64,000 nt of DNA from Pseudomonas putida (GTDB taxonomy: Bacteria; Pseudomonadota; Gammaproteobacteria; Pseudomonadales; Pseudomonadaceae). Below are positions 34,109 to 42,114 of the stretch, piece by piece. The stretch spans positions 1-64,000 of the forward strand of contig NZ_JAETZZ010000012.1 of NCBI RefSeq assembly GCF_022627325.1, written 5' to 3'. Position 1 is the first letter of the stretch. Every line of letters begins with the position of its first letter. Under the pieces are notes generated by a model. It saw only the letters and a list, made by a program, of their open reading frames with translations. It ran no database searches and had not been told where the DNA came from. Position numbers and translations under genes: made by a program.

Positions 34109-35446
34109 ATGTCGCAAATTGCCACCGACTGGCGCCACCGCCTCACCCACCGCAACGTCTGGGCCCTGGCCGCGCCGATGATCCTGTCCAACATCTCGGT
34201 GCCATTGGTAGCCTTGGTAGACAGCACGGTTATCGGTCACCTGCCCCACGCCCATCAGCTTGGCGCAGTGGCCGTGGGCGCCACGCTGTTCACCTTCATG
34301 GTCGGCCTGATGGGCTTCCTGCGCATGGGCTCCACCGGCTTCGCTGCCCAGGCCGCAGGGCGTGCCGATGGTGCTGCGTTGCGCCAGGTACTGGTGCAAG
34401 GCCTGCTGCTAGCGGTGGGCTTTGCCGTGCTCATCGGCCTGCTGGCGCTGCCCTTCAGCCAATTGGCGCTGCACGCGATGCAACCGAGCCAAGCCTTGCA
34501 GCAATCGACCGAGGCCTTCTTCCATACCCGCCTGCTCGGCCTGCCGGCGGCGCTGGCCAGCTACGCGCTGGTCGGCTGGTTCCTCGGCACACAGAATGCC
34601 CGCGCGCCGCTGGCCATCCTGCTGACCACCAACCTGCTGAACATCGTTCTCAACCTATGGTTCGTGCTTGGCCTGGAGTGGGGTGTGCTGGGGTCGGCGC
34701 GGGCGTCGGTGATCGCCGAGTGGGCGGCCGCACTGCTGGGGCTGGCCTTGACCCGCCCTGCCCTGCGCGCCTACCCCGGGCATATCGCCTGGGCGGCACT
34801 CAAGCGCTGGCAAGCCTGGCGGCCGCTGCTTTCCGTCAACCGCGATATCTTCCTACGCAGCCTGGCCCTGCAGCTGGTGTTCCTGCTGATCACTGTGCAA
34901 GGCGCACGCCTGGGCGAAGCGACGGTGGCGGCAAACGCACTGCTGCTCAACGGCCTGCTGCTCACCGCCTACGCCCTCGACGGGCTGGCGCATGCCGTGG
35001 AGGCCCTGTGCGGCCATGCCATCGGTGCCCGCGATCGGGACACCCTGCGCCGCTCACTGGTCGTGGCCTGTGGATGGTCATTGATCACCAGCCTGGGGTT
35101 TGCCGGGCTGTTCCTGCTGGCCGGGCATGTGTTCATCGACCTGCAGACCGACATCGACAGTGTGCGCGCGGCGGCATACCCGTACCTGCCGTACCTGGCG
35201 GTACTGCCATTGGTTGCGGTGTGGAGCTACTTGCTGGACGGGCTGTTCATCGGTGCGACGCGGGCGCGGGAGATGCGCAATGCGATGCTGGTTTCGGTGC
35301 TGATGGCATTGCCGCTGGCATGGGCCATGAGTGGGTTTGGCAACCACGGGTTGTGGTTGGCGTTTCTCGGGTTCATGGCGTTACGGGCGGTTACGCTGGG
35401 TTGGACGGGCTGGCGCCTGCAACGAAAAGGGCTATGGATTCACTGA
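34109..35446 (+). CDS. dinF: MATE-family efflux transporter (DinF-like)
   Basis: It has 445 residues and 12 predicted membrane segments. The start region NVWALAAPMILSNISVPLVA and GFLRMGSTGFAAQAAGR are typical of the DinF subgroup of cation-coupled drug/sodium antiporters in the inner membrane. GGAACAC precedes the ATG. I see no LexA box upstream, so SOS control is not supported. TACAAT at 34050-34055 is a possible -10 box. The substrate is unknown. Confidence 0.88.
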   Translation: MSQIATDWRHRLTHRNVWALAAPMILSNISVPLVALVDSTVIGHLPHAHQLGAVAVGATLFTFMVGLMGFLRMGSTGFAAQAAGRADGAALRQVLVQGLLLAVGFAVLIGLLALPFSQLALHAMQPSQALQQSTEAFFHTRLLGLPAALASYALVGWFLGTQNARAPLAILLTTNLLNIVLNLWFVLGLEWGVLGSARASVIAEWAAALLGLALTRPALRAYPGHIAWAALKRWQAWRPLLSVNRDIFLRSLALQLVFLLITVQGARLGEATVAANALLLNGLLLTAYALDGLAHAVEALCGHAIGARDRDTLRRSLVVACGWSLITSLGFAGLFLLAGHVFIDLQTDIDSVRAAAYPYLPYLAVLPLVAVWSYLLDGLFIGATRAREMRNAMLVSVLMALPLAWAMSGFGNHGLWLAFLGFMALRAVTLGWTGWRLQRKGLWIH

Positions 35447-35451
35447 TGCAA

Positions 35452-35482
35452 GGCTGCTCCTGCAGGGGTAGCAGGAGCAGCC
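35452..35482. terminator. Bidirectional hairpin (REP-like) between the MATE gene and speA
   Basis: Perfect 12-bp inverted repeat GGCTGCTCCTGC (35452-35463) / GCAGGAGCAGCC (35471-35482), 7-base loop, between the two convergent stop codons. The CTCCTGCAGG core resembles P. putida REP units. Confidence 0.75.
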
Positions 35483-35489
35483 GTGACAA

Positions 35490-37403
35490 TCACGACGACA
35501 AGTACGAAGACCGGGTCAGCCCCAGGCGCAGTGCATCGAGGAACTGGGTCCGCTCGCGCGCAGTGATCTTGGCGCTGGCCACTTTGTCGCGGTAGTGGGT
35601 CATCAACTCCTCCGGCGACAGGTGCACGTAGCGCAGCATGTCTTCGATGGTGTCGTGGGTCTCGATACCGGCGTGGTACACGCTGCCGTCGGCGTGCTGG
35701 TAGATGTTCACCGAGTCGGTGTCACCGAACAGGTTGTGCATGTCACCCAGAATTTCCTGGTAGGCGCCGACCAGGAACACCCCCAGCAGGTAGTCCTCAC
35801 CGTCCTTGAGCGAGTGCACTGGCATGCTGGTCTCGATGCTCTGCTCGTCGACGTACTGGTTGATCTTGCCGTCGGAGTCGCAGGTCAGGTCCTGCAGCAC
35901 GGCGCGGCGCAGCGGCTCTTCGTCCAGGCGGTGCAGCGGGATGATCGGCAGTACCTGGCCAATGGCCCAGGTGTCCGGCAGGCTCTGGAATACCGAGAAG
36001 TTGCAGATGTACTTGTCGGCCAGCTTGTCGTTCAGTTCATCCAGCACCTGGCGGTGCGAGCGCTGGCGGGCCTTCAGCGAGTTGTGCAGGCGGCGGCACA
36101 CAGCAAAGTAGCACTGCTCGGCCAAGGCCTTTTCGCTCAGGCTGATCTTGCCATCGGCGTACTGCGCCGCCACGTCACCCATGTAGTGCGTAGCGCGCCA
36201 GTAGGTCTCGGTGACCATCTCGATGTCGGTCGGGCCGAGCAGGTCGGCCAGCCACTGCACGGTCTCGGGCAGGCTTTCCTTGTTTTCGATGGTCGGCACG
36301 TCGTCGTTGTGTTTCTCGACGTCGGTCACCTGGATCACCAGCATGGCGTGGTGCGCAGTCAGCGAGCGACCACTCTCGGAGAAGATATGCGGATGCGGCA
36401 GGCCCTGCGCGTCACAGAACTCCTTGAGCATGCCCACCACCACGCCGGCATAGTCGTCCATGTCGTAGTTGATCGAGCTGGCGTTGCGCGAGTGGGTACC
36501 GTCGTAGTCCACACCCAGGCCACCACCTACGTCGATATGGTCGACCGGCAGCCCCAGGGCACGGAGCTCGCCGTAGTAGCGGATGGCCTCCTTGAAGCCG
36601 TGCTGGTAGTCGGCCAGGTTGGCGATCTGCGAGCCCATGTGGAAGTGCAGCAGACGGATGCCCTGGTCCAGCCCGGCATCGCGGAAGCGCTGCACGACCG
36701 AAATCAGCTGGGCAGCAGAAAGGCCGAACTTGGACTTCTCGCCACCGGTGTCTGCCCACTTGCTCGAAGCCAGCGACGACAAGCGAACGCGCAGCCCAAC
36801 CTGCGGCTTGACCTTGAGCTCGGCGGCCTCTTCGATCACCAGCGCCACCTCGGACTCTTTCTCGATGACGATGAACACGTTGTGGCCGAGCTTTTGCCCC
36901 ATCAGCGCCAGGCGGATGAACTCACGGTCCTTGTAGCCGTTGCAGACGATGGTGCCGCCCTTCGGTGCCAGCGCAAGCACCGCCAGCAGCTCAGGCTTGG
37001 AGCCCGCTTCCAGGCCGATGGAAACGTTTTGCGTGGCGATGATGTTCTCTACCACCGCTTCCTGCTGGTTGACCTTGATCGGATACAGCGCGGTGTACTG
37101 GCTCTGGTACTCGAGGCGCGCGATGTTGGCGTCGAAGGCACCGGTCAGCTGGCGCACGCGGTCCTGCAGAATATCGGGGAAGCGTACCAACAGCGGCAGC
37201 GACAAACCGCTCTGGCGCAGCTCATCGACCTGCTCGAACAGGTCGATCGGCGCGCTTTGAGGGCCGTTGGGGCGCACTTCGACGCGCCCGGCTTCATTGA
37301 TGGCGAAATAACCAGCGCCCCAATGGCGGATGCCATAAACACTGCGGCTGTCGGCCACGGTCCATTGGCTACCATCGTCTTTGCGTGTGCGTCGTACGGA
37401 CAT
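35490..37403 (-). CDS. speA: Biosynthetic arginine decarboxylase
   Basis: It has 637 residues. PLP enzyme that converts arginine to agmatine, the first step toward putrescine. PLP-binding Lys110 lies in TALYPIKVNQQ; the phosphate-binding GGGLGVDYDG and the active-site Cys in LTCDSDGKI are present, as in fold-III decarboxylases. AGGGGAC precedes the ATG. Family length is 630-660. It is monocistronic, with yciH 149 bp upstream on the same strand. Confidence 0.95.
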   Translation of the reverse strand: MSVRRTRKDDGSQWTVADSRSVYGIRHWGAGYFAINEAGRVEVRPNGPQSAPIDLFEQVDELRQSGLSLPLLVRFPDILQDRVRQLTGAFDANIARLEYQSQYTALYPIKVNQQEAVVENIIATQNVSIGLEAGSKPELLAVLALAPKGGTIVCNGYKDREFIRLALMGQKLGHNVFIVIEKESEVALVIEEAAELKVKPQVGLRVRLSSLASSKWADTGGEKSKFGLSAAQLISVVQRFRDAGLDQGIRLLHFHMGSQIANLADYQHGFKEAIRYYGELRALGLPVDHIDVGGGLGVDYDGTHSRNASSINYDMDDYAGVVVGMLKEFCDAQGLPHPHIFSESGRSLTAHHAMLVIQVTDVEKHNDDVPTIENKESLPETVQWLADLLGPTDIEMVTETYWRATHYMGDVAAQYADGKISLSEKALAEQCYFAVCRRLHNSLKARQRSHRQVLDELNDKLADKYICNFSVFQSLPDTWAIGQVLPIIPLHRLDEEPLRRAVLQDLTCDSDGKINQYVDEQSIETSMPVHSLKDGEDYLLGVFLVGAYQEILGDMHNLFGDTDSVNIYQHADGSVYHAGIETHDTIEDMLRYVHLSPEELMTHYRDKVASAKITARERTQFLDALRLGLTRSSYLSS

Positions 37404-37552
37404 TCAAGTCCCCTATAAAGTCGAAGACACTGCCCCACATGGTGGCGGGCGCAGTGTAAAAGCTGGAAATGACGATTCATCCGTGCCCAGGAATAGACCC
37501 TGGTCGCGGGAACGAGTTTAGAAAGCGCTGGGCAAAAAATCGCGGGATGGCC

Positions 37553-37924
37553 TCAGCCCCCGGACTTTTTCGCCTTGAAACCCTGTTTGGTCAGCTCGCC
37601 GATCAACAGCTCGACATGGTCGCCCTGGATCTCGATTACCCCGTCTTTCAGGGCACCGCCGGTACCGCAGCGGCGCTTGAGCGTGGTGGCCAGCGCTTTG
37701 AGCTGGTCTGGCGGCAGCGGTACACCGGTGACGGTGGTCACGGTCTTGCCGCCACGGCCTTTGCTCTCACGGCGAACACGGGCGATGCCGTCGCCTTCGG
37801 GGAGGGTTTGCTGCTTGCAGATGCAGGCATCCACCGGCTGGCTGCAGTCGGGGCAGTGCCGACCGGCGTCGGTGGAGAACACGAGACCGCCAAGGGCGGA
37901 AAAGGAAGAAGCTTTCTTGGCCAC
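37553..37924 (-). CDS. yciH: SUI1/eIF1-family translation initiation protein (YciH)
   Basis: It has 123 residues. The C-terminal SUI1 domain (about 50-120) has VTGVPLPPDQLKALATTLKR and GTGGALKDGVIEIQGDH. A cysteine cluster before it, CPDCSQPVDACIC, could form a zinc knuckle, which E. coli YciH lacks. The start is the GTG at 37924 (VAKKASSFSALGG), preceded by AGAGGAA; reading from upstream ATGs would add unconserved residues. YciH influences start-codon fidelity in E. coli. Confidence 0.85.
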   Translation of the reverse strand: MAKKASSFSALGGLVFSTDAGRHCPDCSQPVDACICKQQTLPEGDGIARVRRESKGRGGKTVTTVTGVPLPPDQLKALATTLKRRCGTGGALKDGVIEIQGDHVELLIGELTKQGFKAKKSGG

Positions 37925-38003
37925 TTTTGTTCCTCTGTGCTGAGGACAAAAACTGGTCGGCAGGTGCCGACCGCGAAGCCCCACTCTGGCAGGGGCGGCG
38001 CTA

Positions 38004-38024
38004 CTGCCGCAAGACCTGCGGCAG
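38004..38024. repeat. Short inverted repeat upstream of yciH
   Basis: CTGCCGCA (38004-38011) and TGCGGCAG (38017-38024) form a perfect 8-bp stem with loop AGACC. It lies in the divergent gap between yciH and the hexapeptide gene. It may be a partial REP; no clear role. Confidence 0.5.
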
Positions 38025-38167
38025 CCCGAAAAGGGCGCGCAGTGTAACGATAAAACAGGCAATTGCTAAGTACTGGAATGCGCCATTATGCGAATGTTTT
38101 GCGACTTCGCCGCCTGTCGGCGCCTGCGTTGATGCAAACTGGCGCGTCTTACCCAGGAGACAGGCCC

Positions 38168-38779
38168 ATGACGACACCTCAAATCGGTACGTTCATCGCC
38201 AGCTGGCACGAGCTGGGCGTAGCCGTGCCCACCCCATGGGGCGTGACCCAGGCGTGTGAAAGCCAGGTCCTTTCCCTGATGACGCGCCTCGACGCAGGGT
38301 ATCGGCGCCAGGGTGATCATGCCATTCATCACACCGCCGTCGTCGAGCCCGGGGCGGTGCTGAAGGGGGCAATCATCATTGGCCCCGGGGCCTTCGTGGC
38401 TGCGGGTGCCTACCTGCGAGGCGGCGTCTACATCGCCAGCAACTGCATCGTCGGGCCAAGCTGCGAGGTGAAAAGCAGCTTCATGCTCGATTCGAGCAAG
38501 TTGGCCCATTTCAACTTCGTCGGCGACTCGCTGATCGGGGCCAACGTCAATATCGAAGCCGGGGCGATCATCGCCAACTACCGCAATGAACTGGAGGGGG
38601 CCGTCATCAGGATTCGCCACGCACAGGCGACCCTCGACACCGGGGTGCGCAAGTTCGGCGCCTTGCTAGGCGATGGTTGCAGGATAGGTGCGAACGCGGT
38701 CATCGCCCCTGGCGCAGTGCTCGAGCCCGGTACCCGGGTGCCGCGCCTGGGGCTGATCGACCAGTTCGCCTACGACTGA
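38168..38779 (+). CDS. Left-handed beta-helix (hexapeptide-repeat) protein
   Basis: It has 203 residues. Hexapeptide repeats run from about residue 55 to the end (AVVEPGAVLKGAIIIGPGAF, then IASNCIVGPSCEVKSSFML, and GADGCRI-like turns). The fold occurs in acyltransferases such as nucleotidyl/acetyl transferases and in carbonic anhydrases. No nucleotidyltransferase domain precedes it, so it is a stand-alone LbetaH protein. CAGGAGA precedes the ATG at 38168. It overlaps the convergent Nudix gene by 10 bp. The substrate is unknown. Confidence 0.82.
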   Translation: MTTPQIGTFIASWHELGVAVPTPWGVTQACESQVLSLMTRLDAGYRRQGDHAIHHTAVVEPGAVLKGAIIIGPGAFVAAGAYLRGGVYIASNCIVGPSCEVKSSFMLDSSKLAHFNFVGDSLIGANVNIEAGAIIANYRNELEGAVIRIRHAQATLDTGVRKFGALLGDGCRIGANAVIAPGAVLEPGTRVPRLGLIDQFAYD

Positions 38780-39306
38780 GCAGCCTTGTAGCGCGCCAGC
38801 GCTGCCAAGGAGTCAGGGCAGTAGGGGTAGATATGCTGATCTTCTGCGACCTGTGCGAGGCTGACGAAACGCGCTTCGCTCACCTCCTCCGGCTGCAGCC
38901 GCAAAGGCGCATCGGACACCGCCGAATACACCGCGCACCACAGGCGGTTATCCGGCTGGTCGAAATAGAACCGCTCATGAAATTGCAGCGCCACGCCTTC
39001 GATACCCAGTTCCTCGGCCAGCTCGCGGGCTGCCGAGACGGCATACGACTCGCCCGCGGCCACCATGCCGCCTGCTGCCACATCCCAGTAACCTGGGTAT
39101 AGCGCCTTGCTCAAGGTACGCCGGTGTACGCAGAGTTGCCCTGCGCCGTTGAACAGCAGAATGAAGGTACACCGGCCGATCAGGCCCCGCTCACGCAGCT
39201 CGGCCCTTGGCAGCGCACCAAGCACCTGGTCGGCTTCGTCCACCCAGGCAACCAGCTCTCGGTCGGAGGCCGCCCGGTGGGCGGCCTCTTTGGGGCTGAT
39301 GGCCAT
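38770..39306 (-). CDS. Nudix hydrolase
   Basis: It has 178 residues. The Nudix box runs from GGMVAAGESY to RELAEELGI (near 82-105) with all catalytic glutamates. The N-terminal part (ELVAWVDEADQVLGALPRAEL) resembles YfcD-type proteins. The substrate is unknown. The ATG at 39306 is two bases after the DUF2333 stop, so the two form an operon. Confidence 0.87.
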   Translation of the reverse strand: MAISPKEAAHRAASDRELVAWVDEADQVLGALPRAELRERGLIGRCTFILLFNGAGQLCVHRRTLSKALYPGYWDVAAGGMVAAGESYAVSAARELAEELGIEGVALQFHERFYFDQPDNRLWCAVYSAVSDAPLRLQPEEVSEARFVSLAQVAEDQHIYPYCPDSLAALARYKAAQS

Positions 39307-39308
39307 AT

Positions 39309-40376
39309 TCAACCCTGCGACAGCAGCTGGCGCAGATCGATGACCGCAGCGTTGGCCCGGGAAATGTAGTTGGCCATGACCAGCGAGTGGTTGGCCCACA
39401 TGCCGAAACCACTGCCATTGAGCACCATCGGACTCCACAGCGCCTCTTGCGAGGCCTCCAGTTCACGGATGATCTGGCGCACGCTGACGGTGGCATTCTT
39501 CTTCGCCAATACGTCGGCGAAGTCCACCTCGATGGCCCGCAGCAGGTGCGACAGCGCCCAGGCTTGACCACGGGCCTCGTAGAACACGTTGTCGATCTGC
39601 AGCCATGGGGTCTCCACCACCTCCTCGTCCACCTGCGGCGCCTGGCCGGCAACCACCGACTCGGTCTTCAGTGTGGTGTTGAGCTTGACCCGGCCGACGC
39701 TGGCCGACAAGCGCTGCGACAGCGAGCCCAGGCGCGTGGCGACATCGCCCAGCCAGTTGTTCAGGTTGTCGGCACGGGTGTAGAAAATCGCGCCCTTGTC
39801 GCCTGCAGCCAGGCGAGCCTGATAGCGGGCAAGCGATTTGATGCCCTCTTCGAACTCCGACTCGCTGGATGGCAGGATCCAGCTCTTGTTATCGAAGTTG
39901 AAGCGCGGCTCCGCTTTGGCCAGGTCCGCGTCCTCGGTAGATTGCGACTGCGAGCGGGCGAAGTCTTTACGCATTGCGCGGGACAGGTCACGCACCTGGA
40001 CCAGCACGCCGTATTCCCAGCTCGGCATGTTGTCCATCCACAGCCCCGGCGGGAAGCGATCGTTGGAAATGTAGCCGCCCGGCTTGTTGAGCAGGGTTTC
40101 GGCCACAGTCTTGAGCGTTTCGATGGTGGTGTAACCAATCACCATCTGTTGGCCATTGCGCTCGGCGGCTGCCTGGGCGGTCTGCTGCACCGGGAACAGC
40201 TCCGGTTCCTGGCTCCAGTACCAGCCCAAGCCGATGCAGACCAGCAGGTACAACCCGATCAGGGTTCCCAGGGCTCGGCTCCAGAGGCCACCCAAATAGC
40301 CACGGGCGGCAGCACCGCGGCCATCGACACGCTCACGGGGCTCGGCCTTGGCCTCGCGGTTTTTCCAGTCCAGCAT
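39309..40376 (-). CDS. DUF2333 family inner-membrane protein
   Basis: It has 355 residues. One membrane helix near 32-54 (GTLIGLYLLVCIGLGWYW) after a charged N-terminus; the rest is a soluble, mostly helical periplasmic domain. I chose the ATG at 40376, preceded by AAGGA at good spacing, over a GTG at 40397. Family known only as DUF2333 (PA4842 type). It starts the DUF2333-Nudix operon. No function is assigned. Confidence 0.85.
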   Translation of the reverse strand: MLDWKNREAKAEPRERVDGRGAAARGYLGGLWSRALGTLIGLYLLVCIGLGWYWSQEPELFPVQQTAQAAAERNGQQMVIGYTTIETLKTVAETLLNKPGGYISNDRFPPGLWMDNMPSWEYGVLVQVRDLSRAMRKDFARSQSQSTEDADLAKAEPRFNFDNKSWILPSSESEFEEGIKSLARYQARLAAGDKGAIFYTRADNLNNWLGDVATRLGSLSQRLSASVGRVKLNTTLKTESVVAGQAPQVDEEVVETPWLQIDNVFYEARGQAWALSHLLRAIEVDFADVLAKKNATVSVRQIIRELEASQEALWSPMVLNGSGFGMWANHSLVMANYISRANAAVIDLRQLLSQG

Positions 40377-40621
40377 GGCTTTGTCCTTATCAGTCACGAC
40401 GGTTCAGGGCTTTTGACCACAGGCCAATGCCAGGGTGCCACGGCAAGCCCATGTTGCTGCACTATAAAGCAGACACCACCGTACGCATAAGCGACCAATC
40501 AGTCAGTAACTGAATATTCGTCATCAACGCTTTGTCGATCCGCCGCACTCGCATGGGTGAAAAGAACTGCTAGCATAGAGCCATCATCGCACCTGCACAT
40601 CCCACTATAAGTAGTCAGGAC

Positions 40622-42001
40622 ATGACCCAAGCCGCGGAGCCGAGCCAAGAGCGCCTCAAGCAGGAGCTCGATCAACTGCTGCAACGCCTGTCGCGCACAG
40701 GTTTGCGCAAGGGCGACCAACTTGACCAGTTGACCCTGCCACCTGCCCGCAGGCCGGTGTATCTGCTGCTGCGCGATCACGAACGTGCCGAGCGTCTGGC
40801 CCAGCAGCTGGAGTTCTTCGGCCTGAGCGTGCAACCGCTGTTCAGCGTCGACGCGTTGCTGGCCTCTGTGGCAGAGCTGGGGCCATCTGCCATCGTGATG
40901 GATGTCGACTTCGGCGGGCCGGGCTGCGGTATGCAACTGGCGGCGCAGGTGCAGTCGGGGCTGGAGCAGCCGATCCCGCTGTTGTTCTTCAGCCTGAACG
41001 AAGCGGACACGCCAACGCGTCTGGCCGCCGTGCGCGCAGGTGGCCAAGCGTTTCTCACCGGCACACTGGAGGCCTCCAGCCTGCTTGAGAAGCTTGAGCT
41101 CATGACCAGCACCGCGCCGCTTGAACCACTGCGCGTGCTGATCATCGACGACTCACGCACCCAGGCGCTGCACACCGAACGCGTGCTGGGCAGCGCCGGG
41201 ATGATCACCCGCAGCCTGACCGACCCGATCCGCGCCATGGCCGAGCTGGCTGATTTTCAGCCCGACCTGATCATTCTCGACCTCTACATGCCCGCCTGCT
41301 CCGGCCCGGAACTGGCCAAGGTGATCCGCCACAACGACCGCTACGTCAGCGTACCGATCATCTACCTGTCCGCCGAGGACGACCTGGACAAACAGCTCGA
41401 TGCCATGAGCGAGGGCGGCGACGACTTTTTGACCAAGCCGATCCGCTCGCGCCACCTGATCACCACCGTGCGCAACCGCGCTGCGCGTGCGCGCCACCTC
41501 AAGTCGCGCATGGTCCGCGACAGCCTTACCGGCCTGTACAACCACACGCACATCCTGCAACTGCTGGAGGACTGTAGCTTTCGCGCCCGTCGCGAGGGCC
41601 AGCCGCTGAGCTTTGCCATGCTCGACATCGACCACTTCAAGAAGATCAACGACCGCCATGGCCACCCCATGGGCGACCGGGTGATCAAGAGCCTGGCGCT
41701 TTTTCTCAAGCAACGGCTGCGCAAGACCGACTTCATCGGCCGCTATGGCGGCGAAGAATTCGCCATCGTCATGCCCAACACCGCATTGGATGCCGCCCAC
41801 AAGGTGCTGGACGAGATTCGCCGACGCTTCGCCGAAATCCTCTACCCCGCGCAACCCTGCGACCTGCAGTGCACCTTCAGTGCTGGGATCGTGCAACTGG
41901 ACGATGAGCTCGATGCATTGAGCATGGCCAGCACCGCAGATGAGGCGCTGTATCGGGCCAAGCATGCCGGGCGCAACTGTGTGGTACGGGTCGAGCCCTG
42001 A
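40622..42001 (+). CDS. gcbA: Diguanylate cyclase with two receiver domains (GcbA/AdcA-like)
   Basis: It has 459 residues. REC1 (about 42-155) is degenerate: the phospho-acceptor region VMDVDF survives but the conserved Lys is missing. REC2 (about 170-290) is complete (IIDDSRT, LILDLYMP, YLSAEDD, LTKPI). The GGDEF domain (about 300-457) has GGEEF at 376-380 and an inhibitory I-site RKTD at 367-370, exactly five residues upstream. It makes c-di-GMP and promotes attachment in Pseudomonas (PA4843 = GcbA/AdcA). The position beside ctpL matches PA4843-PA4844. A TATAAG at about 40605 may be the -10 box. Confidence 0.88.
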   Translation: MTQAAEPSQERLKQELDQLLQRLSRTGLRKGDQLDQLTLPPARRPVYLLLRDHERAERLAQQLEFFGLSVQPLFSVDALLASVAELGPSAIVMDVDFGGPGCGMQLAAQVQSGLEQPIPLLFFSLNEADTPTRLAAVRAGGQAFLTGTLEASSLLEKLELMTSTAPLEPLRVLIIDDSRTQALHTERVLGSAGMITRSLTDPIRAMAELADFQPDLIILDLYMPACSGPELAKVIRHNDRYVSVPIIYLSAEDDLDKQLDAMSEGGDDFLTKPIRSRHLITTVRNRAARARHLKSRMVRDSLTGLYNHTHILQLLEDCSFRARREGQPLSFAMLDIDHFKKINDRHGHPMGDRVIKSLALFLKQRLRKTDFIGRYGGEEFAIVMPNTALDAAHKVLDEIRRRFAEILYPAQPCDLQCTFSAGIVQLDDELDALSMASTADEALYRAKHAGRNCVVRVEP

Positions 42002-42040
42002 GCGGCCGACCCGTGCCAACAAGATAGCCTTGAGCCACCA

Positions 42041-42074
42041 TCGTCATCACCGCGTCACAAAATAGCAATAACTT
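42041..42074 (+). promoter_or_regulatory. Pho-box-like element before the CtpL-like receptor
   Basis: GTCAT-N6-GTCAC (42043-42058) has the spacing of the two half-sites of a PhoB box (CTGTCAT-N4-CTGTMAY). A TAACTT lies 10 bp downstream (42069-42074), the usual -10 position. The flanking CT dinucleotides are not conserved, so it is a weak match. Confidence 0.5.
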
Positions 42075-42114
42075 CAGGCACCTACCTCCCCACCCCCGCA
42101 GGAAGTTAGCGGCT

